From Streptomyces specialis (GTDB lineage: Bacteria; Actinomycetota; Actinomycetes; Streptomycetales; Streptomycetaceae), in contig NZ_LN929894.1 in NCBI RefSeq assembly GCF_001493375.1, positions 147,882 through 194,655 on the forward strand: a stretch of 46,774 bases of DNA. The letters run 5' to 3'. The notes under the pieces are model-generated. The model did no database searches. It saw only the letters and a program-made list of their open reading frames with translations, and had not been told where the DNA came from. Position 1 is the stretch's first letter. Every line of letters starts with the position of its first letter. A program made the position numbers and the translations under genes. Positions 40,571 through 46,774 of the stretch are shown here, piece by piece.

Positions 40571-41923
40571 GTGACCGTGAACGCTGACAGCAGCACATCG
40601 ATCGCCACCACCTCCTGGCGAGACCTCCCCGCGGCGCAGCAGCCCGATTACCCGGACCTTCAGGCTCTGCGCGCTGTGATCGCGGACCTCGAAACCTATC
40701 CGCCGCTCGTCTTCGCGGGCGAGTGCGACGCGTTGCGCGCCCGGCTGGGGGCTGTCGCCCGGGGTGAGGCGTTCCTGTTGCAGGGCGGTGACTGCGCCGA
40801 GGCGTTCGACCAGGTCGGCGCGGACCAGATCCGGGCCAAGCTGAAGACGCTGCTCCAGATGAGCGCGGTGCTCACGTACGCGGCGGCGGTGCCGGTCGTG
40901 AAGGTGGGCCGGATCGCCGGGCAGTACTCCAAGCCCCGCTCGAAGCCGACCGAGACCAGGGACGGCGTGACCCTGCCGTCGTACCGGGGCGACTCGGTCA
41001 ACGGCGCGGAGTTCACCGAGGCGGCCCGGGTGCCCGACCCGGAGCGGCTGCGGCGGATGTACCACACCTCGGCCTCCACGCTGAACCTGGTGCGCGGCTT
41101 CACCACCGGCGGCTACGCGGACCTGCGCCAGGTCCACGCGTGGAACCAGGACTTCGTGCGGAACTCGGCGTCCGGGCAGCGGTACGAGGCGCTGGCCCGC
41201 GAGATCGACAACGCGCTGAACTTCATGAAGGCGTGCGGCGCGGACCCGGCCGAGTTCCACTCGGTGGAGTTCTACGCGTCGCACGAGGCGCTGCTGCTGG
41301 ACTACGAGGGCGCGCTGACCCGCACCGACTCGCGCAGCGGCTCGCTGTACGACGTGTCCGGCCACATGGTGTGGATCGGTGAGCGGACCCGGCAGCTCGA
41401 CGGCGCGCATGTCGCGTTCGCCGCCTCGATCCGCAACCCGATCGGCGTGAAGCTCGGCCCGACCACCACGCCGGAGGAGGCGCTGACGCTGATCGACCGC
41501 CTCGACCCCGAGCGCGAGCCCGGCCGGCTGACGTTCATCACCCGCATGGGCGCGGACAAGGTCAGGGACCGGCTGCCCGCCCTGGTCGAGAAGGTGACCG
41601 CGTCCGGCGCCCAGGTCGCCTGGGTCTGCGACCCGATGCACGGCAACACCTTCGAGGCGGCCTCCGGCCACAAGACGCGCCGCTTCGACGACGTGCTGGA
41701 CGAGGTCAAGGGCTTCTTCGAGGTGCACAAGGGCCTGGGCACGCACCCCGGCGGCATCCACGTGGAGCTGACCGGCGACGACGTGACGGAGTGCGTGGGC
41801 GGCGGCGACGAGATCTTCGTCGACGACCTGCACCAGCGGTACGAGACGGCCTGCGACCCGCGGCTGAACCGCAGCCAGTCCCTGGACCTCGCGTTCCTGG
41901 TGGCGGAGATGTACCGGTCCTGA
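40571..41923 (+). CDS. aroH: Class II DAHP synthase
   Basis: A 450-aa class II 3-deoxy-D-arabino-heptulosonate-7-phosphate synthase, the first step of the shikimate pathway (PEP plus erythrose 4-phosphate). Family stretches: WRDLPAAQQPDYPD, YPPLVFAGECDALRARL, GEAFLLQGGDCAEAFDQ with the metal-site Cys, KVGRIAGQYSKPRS, WVCDPMHGNTFEA and GGIHVELTGDDVTECVGG. GTG 40571 gives the usual MTVNA start. It is divergent from the trp leader and fused anthranilate synthase, so supply of chorismate and its use for tryptophan are side by side. M. tuberculosis aroG (Rv2178c) lies in the same neighbourhood. Confidence 0.96.
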   Translation: MTVNADSSTSIATTSWRDLPAAQQPDYPDLQALRAVIADLETYPPLVFAGECDALRARLGAVARGEAFLLQGGDCAEAFDQVGADQIRAKLKTLLQMSAVLTYAAAVPVVKVGRIAGQYSKPRSKPTETRDGVTLPSYRGDSVNGAEFTEAARVPDPERLRRMYHTSASTLNLVRGFTTGGYADLRQVHAWNQDFVRNSASGQRYEALAREIDNALNFMKACGADPAEFHSVEFYASHEALLLDYEGALTRTDSRSGSLYDVSGHMVWIGERTRQLDGAHVAFAASIRNPIGVKLGPTTTPEEALTLIDRLDPEREPGRLTFITRMGADKVRDRLPALVEKVTASGAQVAWVCDPMHGNTFEAASGHKTRRFDDVLDEVKGFFEVHKGLGTHPGGIHVELTGDDVTECVGGGDEIFVDDLHQRYETACDPRLNRSQSLDLAFLVAEMYRS

Positions 41924-41934
41924 GCCTGCAAGGG

Positions 41935-41976
41935 AAGTGCCCCGGAGTGTGGCTCTCGCCACTTTCCGGGGCACTT
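41935..41976 (+). terminator. Terminator of DAHP synthase gene
   Basis: AAGTGCCCCGGA (41935-41946) pairs with TCCGGGGCACTT (41965-41976), followed by TT. The interior GTGG/CCAC can also pair. Confidence 0.85.
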
Positions 41977-41998
41977 TTCCGTCTTCTCCGGCGCGGGG

Positions 41999-42017
41999 TA
42001 AGGTTAGGTTTACCTCA
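41999..42017. promoter_or_regulatory. Iron box (DmdR/DtxR-type operator) of bfd
   Basis: TAAGGTTAGGTTTACCTCA matches the 19-bp iron-box consensus TTAGGTTAGGCTAACCTAA at about 15 positions. It lies 23 bp upstream of the bfd start. Iron-loaded DmdR should repress bfd, so the gene would be induced on iron starvation. Confidence 0.8.
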
Positions 42018-42040
42018 GTACGCCACCGGAGGGGTGAAGC

Positions 42041-42265
42041 GTGTACGTCTGCTCGTGCTTCGGTATCACGGAGCAGCAGGTGCGTGACCACGCCGCGGCC
42101 GGAGCCTGCACTCCTCGCCAGATCGCGTCGGAGTCCAAGGCCGGCACGGACTGCGGTTCGTGCGTGCGGCGCATCCAGGGGCTGCTGGGCCGTGGCGCCT
42201 GCCCGCGCGACCGCTCCGCGTCAGTGGCCGGCGCCCCGGTGAGCGCCGTACCCGCCGTGGCCTGA
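42041..42265 (+). CDS. bfd: Bacterioferritin-associated ferredoxin (Bfd)
   Basis: A 74-aa [2Fe-2S] ferredoxin. The four cluster cysteines are Cys4 and Cys6 (VCSCF) and Cys38 and Cys41 (DCGSC). It delivers electrons to bacterioferritin to release stored iron. GTG 42041 has GGAGGGG upstream and an iron box before that. Its last 45 bases overlap the 3' end of bfr on the opposite strand. The Ala/Val/Pro-rich C-terminal tail lies in the overlap. Confidence 0.93.
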   Translation: MYVCSCFGITEQQVRDHAAAGACTPRQIASESKAGTDCGSCVRRIQGLLGRGACPRDRSASVAGAPVSAVPAVA

Positions 42266-42751
42266 GCCGCCGTCGTCGCTGGGCTGCTCGATCTGCTGCG
42301 CGATGTACAGCGGCTCCCCCAGCTTCGCCACGAGTTCGAGCTGGGAGTCGAGGTAGTCGATGTGGTGCTCCTCGTCGGCGAGGATCGCCTCGAAGATGTT
42401 GGCCGAGGTGATGTCCTTCTTGGCCCGCATCACCTCGATGCCGCGCCGCAGGCGGTCGATCGCCTCGACCTCGACCTGCCGGTCCGCCTGGAACATCTCG
42501 GTGACCGTCTGCCCGACGCGGACGTGGAAGAGCCGCTGGTAGTTCGGCAGCCCCTCCAGGAAGAGAATCCGGTCGGTGAGCACCTCCGCGTGCCGCATCT
42601 CGTCGAACGACTCGGCGCGGGTGTACTTCGCGAGCCTCGTCCAGCCGAAGTGCTCCTGCATCTTCGCGTGCAGGAAGTACTGGTTGATGGCGGTCAGCTC
42701 GGCGGTGAGCTGCTCGTTCAGGAACTCGATGACCTCGGGGTCGCCCTGCAT
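42221..42751 (-). CDS. bfr: Bacterioferritin (Bfr)
   Basis: A 176-aa haem-containing ferritin that oxidises and stores iron in a 24-mer shell. Ferroxidase ligands Glu18 (TAELTAINQYFLH), Glu51 and His54 (ESFDEMRHAE), Glu and His in ILADEEHHIDYL, and the haem ligand Met52 are all present. The C-terminus has an extra Gly/His-rich tail (SDDGGSGHGGYGAHRGAGH), part of it encoded in the overlap with bfd. ATG 42751 has AAGGAG upstream. A weak iron-box-like site lies at 42823-42841. Confidence 0.95.
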   Translation of the reverse strand: MQGDPEVIEFLNEQLTAELTAINQYFLHAKMQEHFGWTRLAKYTRAESFDEMRHAEVLTDRILFLEGLPNYQRLFHVRVGQTVTEMFQADRQVEVEAIDRLRRGIEVMRAKKDITSANIFEAILADEEHHIDYLDSQLELVAKLGEPLYIAQQIEQPSDDGGSGHGGYGAHRGAGH

Positions 42752-42822
42752 GGCGGCGCGCTCCTTCCCTGGGCGGGGGCGTTTGTCCGCGCATCGTGGC
42801 ACCGGGAGAGCGGCGCGTCCAG

Positions 42823-42841
42823 TAAGTGAAGGCTTACCGAA
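42823..42841. promoter_or_regulatory. Iron-box-like site upstream of bfr
   Basis: TAAGTGAAGGCTTACCGAA matches the iron-box consensus at about 13 of 19 positions, 71 bp upstream of the bfr start. It is weaker than the bfd site. Confidence 0.35.
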
Positions 42842-42952
42842 ACGCCCGGATTCCCGGTGTTCACCAGGGTTTTTGGCCCTTTCCCGGGAGGTGGCCCCGG
42901 CGTGGCGGGGTGGCGGTGCGAGCGCGTCGCGGGGGTCTGTCACCATGGAGGC

Positions 42953-43594
42953 ATGGGTCAGCCGGACAGCCGCGCGGGGGAGGCGCCGCAGCGGCGCGCG
43001 GACGACCGTCTCCCGCCGGGCCAGCGCCCCCAGCGCGGCTGGCCGGTCACGCACTACGGCCCGGTGCCCAGGTTCCGCGCCGAGCGCTGGGAGTTCCGCG
43101 TCTTCGGGGCCACGGCGGACGGCGACAAGCACTGCTGGACCCACGAGGAGTTCGCCGCCCTGCCGTACGAGACGGTGGTGGCGGATCTGCACTGCGTCAC
43201 CAAGTTCAGCCTGCTGGACGTCGAGTGGGGCGGGGTGCGCGCGGCCACGGTGCTGGCGCTGGCCCCGCCCGCGCCGGACGTCACCCATGTGATGGTGTGG
43301 GCCGAGTACGGCTACAGCGCCAATCTGCGGCTCGCCGACTTCGCCGACGCGCGCACCCTCTTCGCCACCCACCGCGACGGGGAGCTGCTGACCGCCGAGC
43401 ACGGCTTCCCGCTGCGCCTGGTCGTACCGCACCTGTACGCCTGGAAGGGTCCGAAGTGGGTGCGCGGCGTGGAGTACATGACGGCCGACCGCCGCGGCTT
43501 CTGGGAGGAGCGCGGCTACCACAACGTCGCCGACCCGTGGCGCGAGCAGCGCTACTCCTACCAGGAGGAGCCGGGCGACGGCCCCGAGCAGTGA
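42953..43594 (+). CDS. Sulfite-oxidase-like molybdopterin oxidoreductase
   Basis: A 213-aa single-domain protein of the sulfite oxidase/YedY-like molybdopterin family. RGWPVTHYGPVPRFRAERWE opens the fold, VVADLHCVTKFSLLDVEWGG holds the Cys expected to ligate molybdenum, and FPLRLVVPHLYAWKGPKWVR with YMTADRRGFWEERGYH closes it. It has no visible signal peptide and no haem or dimerisation domain. The substrate is unknown. ATG 42953 matches homologues (MGQP start), although GGAGG is unusually close; GTG 42902 is an alternative. Confidence 0.9.
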   Translation: MGQPDSRAGEAPQRRADDRLPPGQRPQRGWPVTHYGPVPRFRAERWEFRVFGATADGDKHCWTHEEFAALPYETVVADLHCVTKFSLLDVEWGGVRAATVLALAPPAPDVTHVMVWAEYGYSANLRLADFADARTLFATHRDGELLTAEHGFPLRLVVPHLYAWKGPKWVRGVEYMTADRRGFWEERGYHNVADPWREQRYSYQEEPGDGPEQ

Positions 43595-43612
43595 GCCCCG
43601 CCGCGCGGCGCC

Positions 43613-44500
43613 TCAGCCGCCGCGCAGCTCCTTGAGCCGGGCCACGTCGGCCGCGTGCCCCTCCTTGCCGCCCGGTGTCTCGATGATCAGCGGAACGCCC
43701 TCGGTGGCCGGGTGCCCGAACAGGTCCGCGAACGGCCCGGCGCCGATGTGCCCGGCCCCCACGTTGGCGTGCCGGTCCCGGTGCGCGCCCGCCACGTCCT
43801 GGGAGTCGTTGGCGTGGATCAGCCGCAGTCGGCCCGGCCCGGCGGTCTCCTCCAGCTCGTCCAGCAGCGCCTTGACGCCGCCCGGGGCCGCCAGGTCGTG
43901 CCCGGCGGCGAAGACGTGGCAGGTGTCGAGGCAGATCCCGAGGCGGGGGTGCCGGTCCAGGGCCGCCAGGTAGGGCCCGAGGTCCTCCACGCGGGAGCAG
44001 AGCGACGCGCCCTGGCCCGCCGTGGGCTCCAGCAGCAGCGGCGGGTCCTCGTCGGGCAGCTCGTCCAGCAGCGGCAGCAGCAGCTCCCGCACCTGGGACA
44101 GGGCCGTCTCACGGCTCCGGCCGCCGGTCGCGGAGCCGGTGTGGACGACGACGCCGCGCGCGCCGATGGCGCGGGCGCGGCGCAGGGAGTGGCGCAGCGA
44201 GACGACGGAGAGCCGCGCGGTGTTCTCGTTGTGCGAGCCCGGGTTGATCAGGTACGGCGCGTGCACGTACGCGGGCAGGTCCGCCTCGGCGCAGGCCGCG
44301 CGGAACAGCTCGTCCTGGCGCGGGTCCCCGGCCGGGGTGGCCCAGCCGCGCGGGTTGGCCACGAACACCTGGAGCGCCTCGGCGCCCATCGCGCGGGCGT
44401 AGGGAACGCCGACGGCGGCCAGGCCCCCGGCCACGGGGACATGGCCGCCGACGGGATTGCGGTCGCGGGGGCCGGGCCGACGCCGTTGTGCTGCGCTCAC
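43613..44500 (-). CDS. nfo: Endonuclease IV (AP endonuclease family 2)
   Basis: A 295-aa TIM-barrel AP endonuclease that cleaves abasic DNA. Recognisable stretches are VGGHVPVAGGLA, ALQVFVANPRGW, YVHAPYLINPGS, VVVHTGSATGG, LLLEPTAGQG, LGICLDTCHVFAAGHDL, LRLIHANDSQ and DRHANVGAGHIG, which carry the His, Asp and Glu ligands of three zinc ions. GTG 44500 is the only start that keeps the N-terminus; GGAAGG lies almost against it. Convergent with the sulfite-oxidase-like gene. Confidence 0.92.
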   Translation of the reverse strand: MSAAQRRRPGPRDRNPVGGHVPVAGGLAAVGVPYARAMGAEALQVFVANPRGWATPAGDPRQDELFRAACAEADLPAYVHAPYLINPGSHNENTARLSVVSLRHSLRRARAIGARGVVVHTGSATGGRSRETALSQVRELLLPLLDELPDEDPPLLLEPTAGQGASLCSRVEDLGPYLAALDRHPRLGICLDTCHVFAAGHDLAAPGGVKALLDELEETAGPGRLRLIHANDSQDVAGAHRDRHANVGAGHIGAGPFADLFGHPATEGVPLIIETPGGKEGHAADVARLKELRGG

Positions 44501-44541
44501 CCTTCCAGCATGCCAGCCCGGAGCGGTACGTCCCGGGGGGC

Positions 44542-45321
44542 TCAGTACGCCCCGAAGACGTTGTCGATCGAGCCGTAGCGGTCGGCCGCGTAATTCGCGG
44601 CGGCGACGAGATTCGCCACCGGGTCGTAGATGTCGTACGGGGTGCCCGGGACGTAATACGCGTCGAAAGTCGGCTGGATCACCTGGAGAAGTCCGATGGA
44701 CGGGGTGCCGTTCATCGCGTTGATGTCCCAGAGATTGATCGCGTTCGGGTCGCCGCTCGACTCGCGCAGGATATTCCGGTGCAGGCCGTCGTACGTGCCG
44801 GGAATTCCGTTCGCCGCCATGATGTCCAGCGCCTCACGGATCCAGCCGTCGAGGTCGTCGGTGTAGACGGGGGCGGGCGGCGCCGCCGGCTCGGCGGGGG
44901 CCGCGGGGTCGGCCGGCACCACCGGTTCGGTGGAGACGGTCGTGGCCCGCGCCACCGCCTGATCGGCGTCGAGCCGCGCGGCCTCGGCGGCGTCGCCGGC
45001 CCGTGCCGCGGCGTCGGCGTGCCGCCGCTCGGCCGCGCCGGCCAGCACGGATCCGGCCTCCGTGGCGCGCTCGGCGCGCTCCGCGGCCCGCCGGGTGTCA
45101 CCGTCGGACGCCGGGCGCTGGCCCGGTATCCCGGCGGCGGCCAGGTCGAACGGGACCGCCCGGTCGTTCTGGACGCGGACCGAGGGCCGCTGCCCGGAGT
45201 CGGCGGCGGCCGGGACGGCGGTCGGGGCCAGGGCCGCCACACCGGCCGAGGCGAGGGCGGCGGTGGCGGCACCGCGCCCCCGGAGGGAGCGGGGCTTGGG
45301 GGTGCTGCGGAAAGCGGGCAT
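44542..45321 (-). CDS. Secreted transglycosylase (SLT-like)
   Basis: A 259-aa exported protein. A twin-Arg-like basic start (PKPRSLRGRGAATAALASAG) leads into a signal ending VPAAADSG. A helical Ala-rich stalk (residues ~70-150) and a Pro/Ala linker follow. The C-terminal ~90 residues are a lytic-transglycosylase-like domain with the catalytic Glu in ILRESSGDPNAINLWDIN, the GLLQVIQPTFDAY motif and a closing YAADRYGSIDNVFGAY. It should cleave glycan strands. ATG 45321 is chosen over 45393 because the signal peptide begins there. Confidence 0.88.
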   Translation of the reverse strand: MPAFRSTPKPRSLRGRGAATAALASAGVAALAPTAVPAAADSGQRPSVRVQNDRAVPFDLAAAGIPGQRPASDGDTRRAAERAERATEAGSVLAGAAERRHADAAARAGDAAEAARLDADQAVARATTVSTEPVVPADPAAPAEPAAPPAPVYTDDLDGWIREALDIMAANGIPGTYDGLHRNILRESSGDPNAINLWDINAMNGTPSIGLLQVIQPTFDAYYVPGTPYDIYDPVANLVAAANYAADRYGSIDNVFGAY

Positions 45322-45594
45322 TCGGGGGGACCTTACGTTCTCGTCCGGTCTGCGGGTGGCCCCTTCGTAACAGCCCGGGAAAAGGGAAGGCAAAGACCCC
45401 TCGTACTACCCGGCATCGTTCCCGGCGTGCTGCCGGGAGCGCGGAAATGCCCGGAATTCGGGGCGGAAGGCGACGGGAACGGGGACGGCGCCGGCACTAT
45501 CCCGTTTCGTAGAGGACCTTGGTCCTATGACAGGGCTCACAGCGCGTCGGCCCGTTCACGGCGGCGAAGCGGCGGCGGGGCGGCGGGTCGCGGG
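45322..45594 (-). promoter_or_regulatory. Promoter gap of the transglycosylase gene
   Basis: These 273 bases lie between the PASTA kinase stop and the transglycosylase start. The only clear element is the palindrome AGGACC-TT-GGTCCT at 45513-45526, about 190 bp upstream of the start. No gene, RNA or strong -35/-10 pair was seen. Confidence 0.4.
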
Positions 45595-46774
45595 TCAGCG
45601 GACCCAGATGGTGATGGTGGAGCCGCGCGGGGCGCTGTCGCCGCTGTGGACGGACTGGTTGAACACCTCGCCGGTGAAGAACAGCCGGTTGACGTCCACC
45701 TCGAAGCCCGCCTCCTCCAGGACGTCGCGCGCCTCGTCCTCCTGCATGCCGCGCACGTCGGGCACGACGATCATCTCCGGCCCCTTGGACAGGGCCAGCC
45801 GGACGGTGTCGCCCTCCCCGGCGCTCTGCCCGGCGCGGACGGACTGCTCGGCGACGGTGCCCGCGTCCTCCTCGGAGTGCACCCGTTCCGGCTCGACCTC
45901 GGCCTCCAGGCCCACGCCCTCCAGCGCCCGGGTCGCCGCGGCCTCGCCGAGGCCGGTGACGTCCGGCACGGTCACCTCGCGGCCCTTGCTGACGACCAGG
46001 TCCACGGCCTGGTTCGGGCGCCGCTCCTCGCCCGCGGGCGGGTCGGTCTCGATGACCGAGCCGCGCGGCACCTCCTCGGAGTACCGCCCGCTCTCCTCGC
46101 CCGGGGTCAGCCCGGCCTCCTCGATCTCCCGCCGCGCGTCCGCCAGCGGCATGCCCCGGACATTGGGCACCTCGGCCACCTCGGGGCCCAGGGAGACGGT
46201 GATGGTGACCGTCGCGTTCTTCCGGATCCGCTCACCGCGCCCGGGATCGGTGGCGATCACATGGCCGGGCTCCACCGTCTCGGAGAAGTCCTCCGCGACC
46301 CGCACGTCGAGCCCCGCGTCCCGCAGCACCTCCTCGGCCTCGGCCCGCGGCAGGTCGTACACGCCGGGGGTGCGCAGGAACTGGCCCGAGTTGATGTACC
46401 AGATCCCGAGGCCGCCCAGGACCAGCACCAGCGCGGCGGCGATCAGCGGCACCAGGCGGCGCCGCGGCATCCGCCGGCCGGGCGCGGCGGCGGGGGGCAG
46501 CGGGGGCGGGGGCAGCGGCGGCAGGTCGATGCGGGCGGTGACGCCGACGCCGTCGGCGCCGTGGCCCGCCGCCGGGCGTGCCAGGACACCGGTCGGGTCC
46601 TCGGGGCCGACCGCGCCGTCGGGGGCGGTGTGCCCGGTGGCCCGGGGCGGCTCGGTGTCGAGCTGCTCCCCGGTCAGCGCGGCGCGGACGGCGAGCGTCA
46701 GCGCCAGCAGCGCCTCGGCGTCGGCCGGGCGGACCCTCGGGTCGCGCGCGGTGGCACGCGCCACCAGGCCGTCC
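45595..46774 (-). CDS. PASTA-domain Ser/Thr protein kinase, C-terminal part (partial)
   Basis: The 3' part of a PknB-type kinase; the 5' end lies beyond the window. The first visible residues (ARATARDPRVRPADAEALL) are the end of the kinase C-lobe. A Pro-rich juxtamembrane stretch, one membrane helix (LVPLIAAALVLVLGGLGIWY) and four extracellular PASTA domains follow (starting near TPGVYDLPRAEAEEVL, AEVPNVRGMPLADARR, VTVPDVTGLGEAAATR and IVVPDVRGMQEDEARD). PASTA domains sense muropeptides or lipid II. The active site cannot be checked. Its neighbour is a cell-wall transglycosylase. Confidence 0.93.
   Translation of the reverse strand, partial: DGLVARATARDPRVRPADAEALLALTLAVRAALTGEQLDTEPPRATGHTAPDGAVGPEDPTGVLARPAAGHGADGVGVTARIDLPPLPPPPLPPAAAPGRRMPRRRLVPLIAAALVLVLGGLGIWYINSGQFLRTPGVYDLPRAEAEEVLRDAGLDVRVAEDFSETVEPGHVIATDPGRGERIRKNATVTITVSLGPEVAEVPNVRGMPLADARREIEEAGLTPGEESGRYSEEVPRGSVIETDPPAGEERRPNQAVDLVVSKGREVTVPDVTGLGEAAATRALEGVGLEAEVEPERVHSEEDAGTVAEQSVRAGQSAGEGDTVRLALSKGPEMIVVPDVRGMQEDEARDVLEEAGFEVDVNRLFFTGEVFNQSVHSGDSAPRGSTITIWVR

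Noticed and set aside
42902..43594. Upstream GTG start for the sulfite-oxidase-like gene
   Set aside because: Homologues as I recall them begin at MGQP, and the extension has an unusual Cys/His/Trp composition, though the ribosome site near 42953 is very close.
1..46774. CRISPR arrays, tRNA/rRNA genes, insertion sequences, prophage or attachment sites
   Set aside because: No regular repeats, cloverleaf sequences, transposase or integrase motifs were recognised on either strand.

Overview
The window reads as chromosomal DNA of a Streptomyces-type actinomycete. GC is very high from about 6 kb onward, GTG starts are frequent, there are many long antisense shadow frames, and the gene content is typical of the group: a QcrCAB/CtaCDEF respiratory chain with a cytochrome bc1-aa3 type supercomplex, a DmdR/DtxR-type iron box, ROK glucokinase, a PASTA kinase, and a fused anthranilate synthase with a Trp leader peptide. 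It looks like a draft-assembly contig. The first ~130 bases and the 8.25-8.40 kb gap have an odd low-complexity composition, and ctaE carries a one-base frameshift.

Region 1 (0.1-6.0 kb) is accessory and lower in GC. On the minus strand, an XRE/tetratricopeptide-like regulator is followed by a small internally repeated protein, a DUF397 protein, a RibD-like deaminase translationally coupled to a second copy of the small repeated protein, and a YdcF-like protein. Divergent from it, a plus-strand group holds a 102-aa unknown, a zinc-ribbon/HTH protein and a Nudix-fold protein whose Nudix box has lost its catalytic glutamates.

Region 2 (6.0-9.3 kb) has an orphan LuxR-type response regulator, a secreted S41 peptidase and a tandem GNAT protein.

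Region 3 (9.3-15.3 kb) concerns Fe-S and NAD metabolism: nadA divergent from erpA across a palindrome-rich promoter, a membrane protein, an adenosine-kinase-like PfkB enzyme and a cysteine desulfurase fused to a TusA domain.

Region 4 (15.5-24.8 kb) encodes the respiratory chain: ctaC-ctaD-ctaF, an L,D-transpeptidase, a pseudo-receiver protein, ctaE (frameshifted), then qcrC-qcrA-qcrB. Several of these genes are joined by 4-nt ATGA/GTGA overlaps.

Region 5 (24.8-38.4 kb): trpD, a stand-alone Lrp/AsnC RAM-domain protein, a NYN-domain nuclease-like protein, an NlpC/P60 cell-wall hydrolase, a PimB-like mannosyltransferase, a FadD15-like acyl-CoA ligase, SRPBCC and ArsA-like proteins (the latter with a degenerate P-loop), glucokinase, an EEP hydrolase, a small membrane protein, a carboxylesterase and a PlsC-type acyltransferase. 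The order erpA-membrane protein-AdoK-ctaC-ctaF-qcr-ctaE-trpD-NlpC-PimB-FadD15-SRPBCC-ArsA-PlsC-DAHP synthase matches, from memory, the Mycobacterium tuberculosis Rv2204c-Rv2178c neighbourhood, so this is an old conserved actinobacterial locus.

Region 6 (38.4-46.8 kb): the fused TrpE-TrpG protein preceded by an 18-codon leader with three Trp codons and an attenuator hairpin, divergent class II DAHP synthase, iron-boxed bfd convergent and overlapping with bfr, a sulfite-oxidase-like protein, endonuclease IV, a secreted transglycosylase and the C-terminal part of a PASTA Ser/Thr kinase cut by the window end. No rRNA, tRNA, CRISPR array, insertion sequence or prophage was seen.
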